Source: Calditrichota bacterium
GTDB lineage: Bacteria > Electryoneota > RPQS01
DNA: 6,633 nucleotides
Assembly: GCA_020057985.1 (NCBI GenBank)
Contig: JAGVEU010000379.1
Coordinates: forward strand, 1-6,633
Direction of reading: 5' to 3'
The position numbers and the translations under genes were made by a program. This document shows, piece after piece, positions 4,812 to 6,633 of the stretch. Below the pieces are notes generated by a model. That model was not told the origin of the DNA and made no database searches. It saw only the letters and a list, made by a program, of their open reading frames with translations. Position 1 is the stretch's first letter. Each line of letters opens with the position of its first letter.

Positions 4812-6633
4812 AAGGAAGGAAGAAGGACAAGGGATGAACGGTTCGGAAACTCCCATTGTTGCCGCCGAGCAGTCATAGATCCTAAAGTAGGTGTATTCCG
4901 CCACGTAGGCATAGTTGCCGGCCACGGCCACACCATAGGCATAGCCCGGCGCGTCATAAAAACCCACTTCCATCGGATGCGCATGATCGCTGATGTCTAA
5001 CACCCTCAGACCGCTTTCGTCATCTGCCACATAGGCATAGTTGCCGGAAACTACTACACCAACAGCTCTTTCGGGCGTGTCAGAGAACCCCACTTCAAAA
5101 GGTGATGCGGGATTCGTGATATCCACCACCCGAAGTCCTGCCTCCCCATTCGCCACGTATGCGTAATTCCCAGCTACTGCCACACCTTCAGACCAATCGG
5201 GTAGAACACAGCGTCCTACTTCTGTTGGAGCCACTGGATTCGTGATGTTTACCACGCGCAGACTAGCATCGCCACATTGCACGTATGCGTAATTTCCTGC
5301 CACCGCCACACCCCGAGTCCAAACATCTGGGTCATAGCTCCCTACTTCTACCGGAGCCGCATGATTCGTGACGTCCACCACGAGCAAACCTCCAGCATCA
5401 TCCGTTACATAGGCATAATTCCCTACCACTGCCACACCCCTGGCGTCATCAGGTGTGTTACAGAATCCTACCTCAATCGGAGTTGCTGGATTCGTGACGT
5501 CTATTACCCGCAGACCACTACCCTCTCCCGCCACGTATGCATAGTTTCCCACCACCACCACAGCAAGTGCATACCCGGGATTGTTGCAGAATCCTACCTC
5601 AAACGGCGTGGCCGGATTTGTGACATTCACCACGCGAAAACCTCCTTGTCTGTTCGCCACATACGCATAATTCCCCGACACTGCCGCGCCCATCGCATAT
5701 CCCGATGTATCATAGAACCCAATTTCCACCGGAGCGGCCGAATTCGTGATATTCACTACGCGCAAACCCCCACCCCCACCCGCCACATAGGCATAGCTTT
5801 CGGCCACGGCCACATTAATAACACTAAAGTTCGGCGTTTCAAGGAACCCAGTTTCCGTGGGTGCGGCCGGATTCGCGATGTTGATCACACGTAGACCACT
5901 TACATCATCCGCCACGTAGGCATAGTTGCCGGAAACGGCCACATAACTTGCTCCGCCCGGCGTGTCGCAAAATCCGGCTTCCGTGGGGACAGTTGGATTG
6001 CTGATGTTGATCACCCGCAGACCGCTGGTACCATCCGCCACATACGCGTAATTCCCTGCCACCGCCACTCCATTAGCAGAACCCGGCGTGTCATAAAAGC
6101 CGACTTGCGTTGGGACGGCTGGATTCGTGATGTTGATCACCCGCAGACCACTGGAACCATCCGCCACATAGGCATTGTTGCCGGAAATAACCACATCCTC
6201 CGCATAACCCGGCGTGTTATAAAAGCCCACTTCTATCGGATGCGCATGGTCGCTGATATTCACAACCCGTAGTCCTGATGAACCGTCCGCCACATAGGCA
6301 TAGTTGCCGGAAACAGTAACGCCCGTAGCATACCCCGGCGTGTCATAAAACCCTGTTTCTGCGGGAGCGGTGTGATTCGCGATGTTAATCACTCGCAGAC
6401 CAGAGAAGCCGTCCGCCACATACGCGTAATTCCCCGCCACCTCCACTCCACGAGCCTCCCCTGGCGTGTCATAAAACCCAACTTCTACAGGAGACGCGTG
6501 ATCAACAATATTTACAATGCTCAAGCCGCTAATTCCCGTGGCACAATAAGCATAATTGCCCAGAACTTTCACACCACCTGTAGTATTCCAGTTGTGATAT
6601 AACTGCCCAATCCGACTTACATTGAGGCTGTCC
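4563..6633 (-). CDS. Extracellular LVIVD-repeat beta-propeller protein with T9SS sorting domain, 5' end missing
   Basis: The frame is open from the right edge (first full codon 6632-6630) to TAA at 4563, giving 689 visible residues. A GTG at 6572 is inside a repeat and is not the start. Counting from the edge, residues 1-25 are the tail of one unit. Thirteen complete units follow from N26, all 42 residues except the sixth (43), and a fourteenth is cut short near residue 585. The typical unit is NYAYVADGSSGLRVINI, then NP/DH, then VGFYDTPG and GVAVAG, matching the LVIVD repeat family; each unit is expected to form one propeller blade. After a Pro/Ser linker, residues about 608-689 are a T9SS type A sorting domain (SSYPNPFNSMTTIRY, VFDVLGR, LSSGLYFVRL). 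The protein is therefore expected to cross the outer membrane by T9SS and be released or anchored. A signal peptide should lie outside the window. The ligand is unknown; a binding or structural role is more likely than catalysis. Confidence 0.92.
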   Translation of the reverse strand, partial: DSLNVSRIGQLYHNWNTTGGVKVLGNYAYCATGISGLSIVNIVDHASPVEVGFYDTPGEARGVEVAGNYAYVADGFSGLRVINIANHTAPAETGFYDTPGYATGVTVSGNYAYVADGSSGLRVVNISDHAHPIEVGFYNTPGYAEDVVISGNNAYVADGSSGLRVINITNPAVPTQVGFYDTPGSANGVAVAGNYAYVADGTSGLRVINISNPTVPTEAGFCDTPGGASYVAVSGNYAYVADDVSGLRVINIANPAAPTETGFLETPNFSVINVAVAESYAYVAGGGGGLRVVNITNSAAPVEIGFYDTSGYAMGAAVSGNYAYVANRQGGFRVVNVTNPATPFEVGFCNNPGYALAVVVVGNYAYVAGEGSGLRVIDVTNPATPIEVGFCNTPDDARGVAVVGNYAYVTDDAGGLLVVDVTNHAAPVEVGSYDPDVWTRGVAVAGNYAYVQCGDASLRVVNITNPVAPTEVGRCVLPDWSEGVAVAGNYAYVANGEAGLRVVDITNPASPFEVGFSDTPERAVGVVVSGNYAYVADDESGLRVLDISDHAHPMEVGFYDAPGYAYGVAVAGNYAYVAEYTYFRIYDCSAATMGVSEPFIPCPSSFLLSSYPNPFNSMTTIRYDVPVQSQVELRVFDVLGRNVVTLMNGMLSTGSHEVRFDANRLSSGLYFVRLESAQSTMTQKMMLLK
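4917..6557 (-). repeat. Thirteen tandem 126-base units encoding LVIVD blades
   Basis: The coding repeat has a 126-base period, with one 129-base unit (5799-5927). Units share strongly conserved DNA at the NYAYVAD start and the GLRVxNI strand and differ mainly in the loop and the last third. Non-adjacent units can be closer than neighbours: 4955-4994 (unit 13) and 6218-6257 (unit 3) match at 36 of 40 bases and both encode DHAHP. This suggests duplication or gene conversion within the array. Confidence 0.85.

Noticed and set aside
4800..4832. Purine-rich tract on the plus strand as a regulatory or triplex element
   Set aside because: It encodes the Pro/Ser linker and the start of the sorting domain (CPSSFLLSSYPN); the skew is explained by Ser, Phe and Leu codons.
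5277..5894. 205-codon plus-strand open frame rich in His, Ile and Arg
   Set aside because: It is antisense to the LVIVD array and repeats with the same 42-codon period. It stays open because the coding repeat is periodic, not because it is a gene.
6570..6572. GTG as start of the LVIVD gene
   Set aside because: The frame stays open upstream to the window edge and upstream residues (VSRIGQLYHNWNTTGG) continue the repeat pattern, so the GTG is internal and the true start lies outside the window.

Overview
The window suggests a bacterium of the FCB superphylum or a related uncultivated lineage that uses a type IX secretion system (T9SS). The main evidence is the last gene, which ends in a T9SS type A sorting domain of the YPNPFN...SGLYFVRL kind. 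All three genes encode exported proteins. Base composition is roughly balanced. I cannot name a phylum from the sequence alone.

Layout: all three genes lie on the minus strand, so they read from right to left. (1) 6633-4563 is the 3' part of a long gene for an extracellular LVIVD-repeat beta-propeller protein. Its 5' end is outside the window. It has at least fourteen 42-residue units and a C-terminal sorting domain. (2) 4562-3954 is about 610 bases without a convincing gene. It holds a mosaic of short palindromic and direct repeats of at least four kinds. (3) 3953-2007 is a complete M3B oligoendopeptidase F family zinc peptidase with a signal peptide. (4) Only 32 bases later, 1974-1 begins an M6 (immune inhibitor A-like) metalloprotease with a signal peptide, a cohesin-like module and an ASH/choice-of-anchor-D-like module. 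It runs off the left edge with no stop.

The two peptidase genes are probably cotranscribed. Both products appear to be exported, which fits stepwise breakdown of external protein: M6 would cut proteins and the oligoendopeptidase would trim the peptides. The LVIVD protein is probably a cell-surface or secreted binding protein in a separate unit. No RNA gene, CRISPR array, transposase or phage gene is visible. The least explained part of the window is the repeat mosaic between the LVIVD gene and the peptidase pair.
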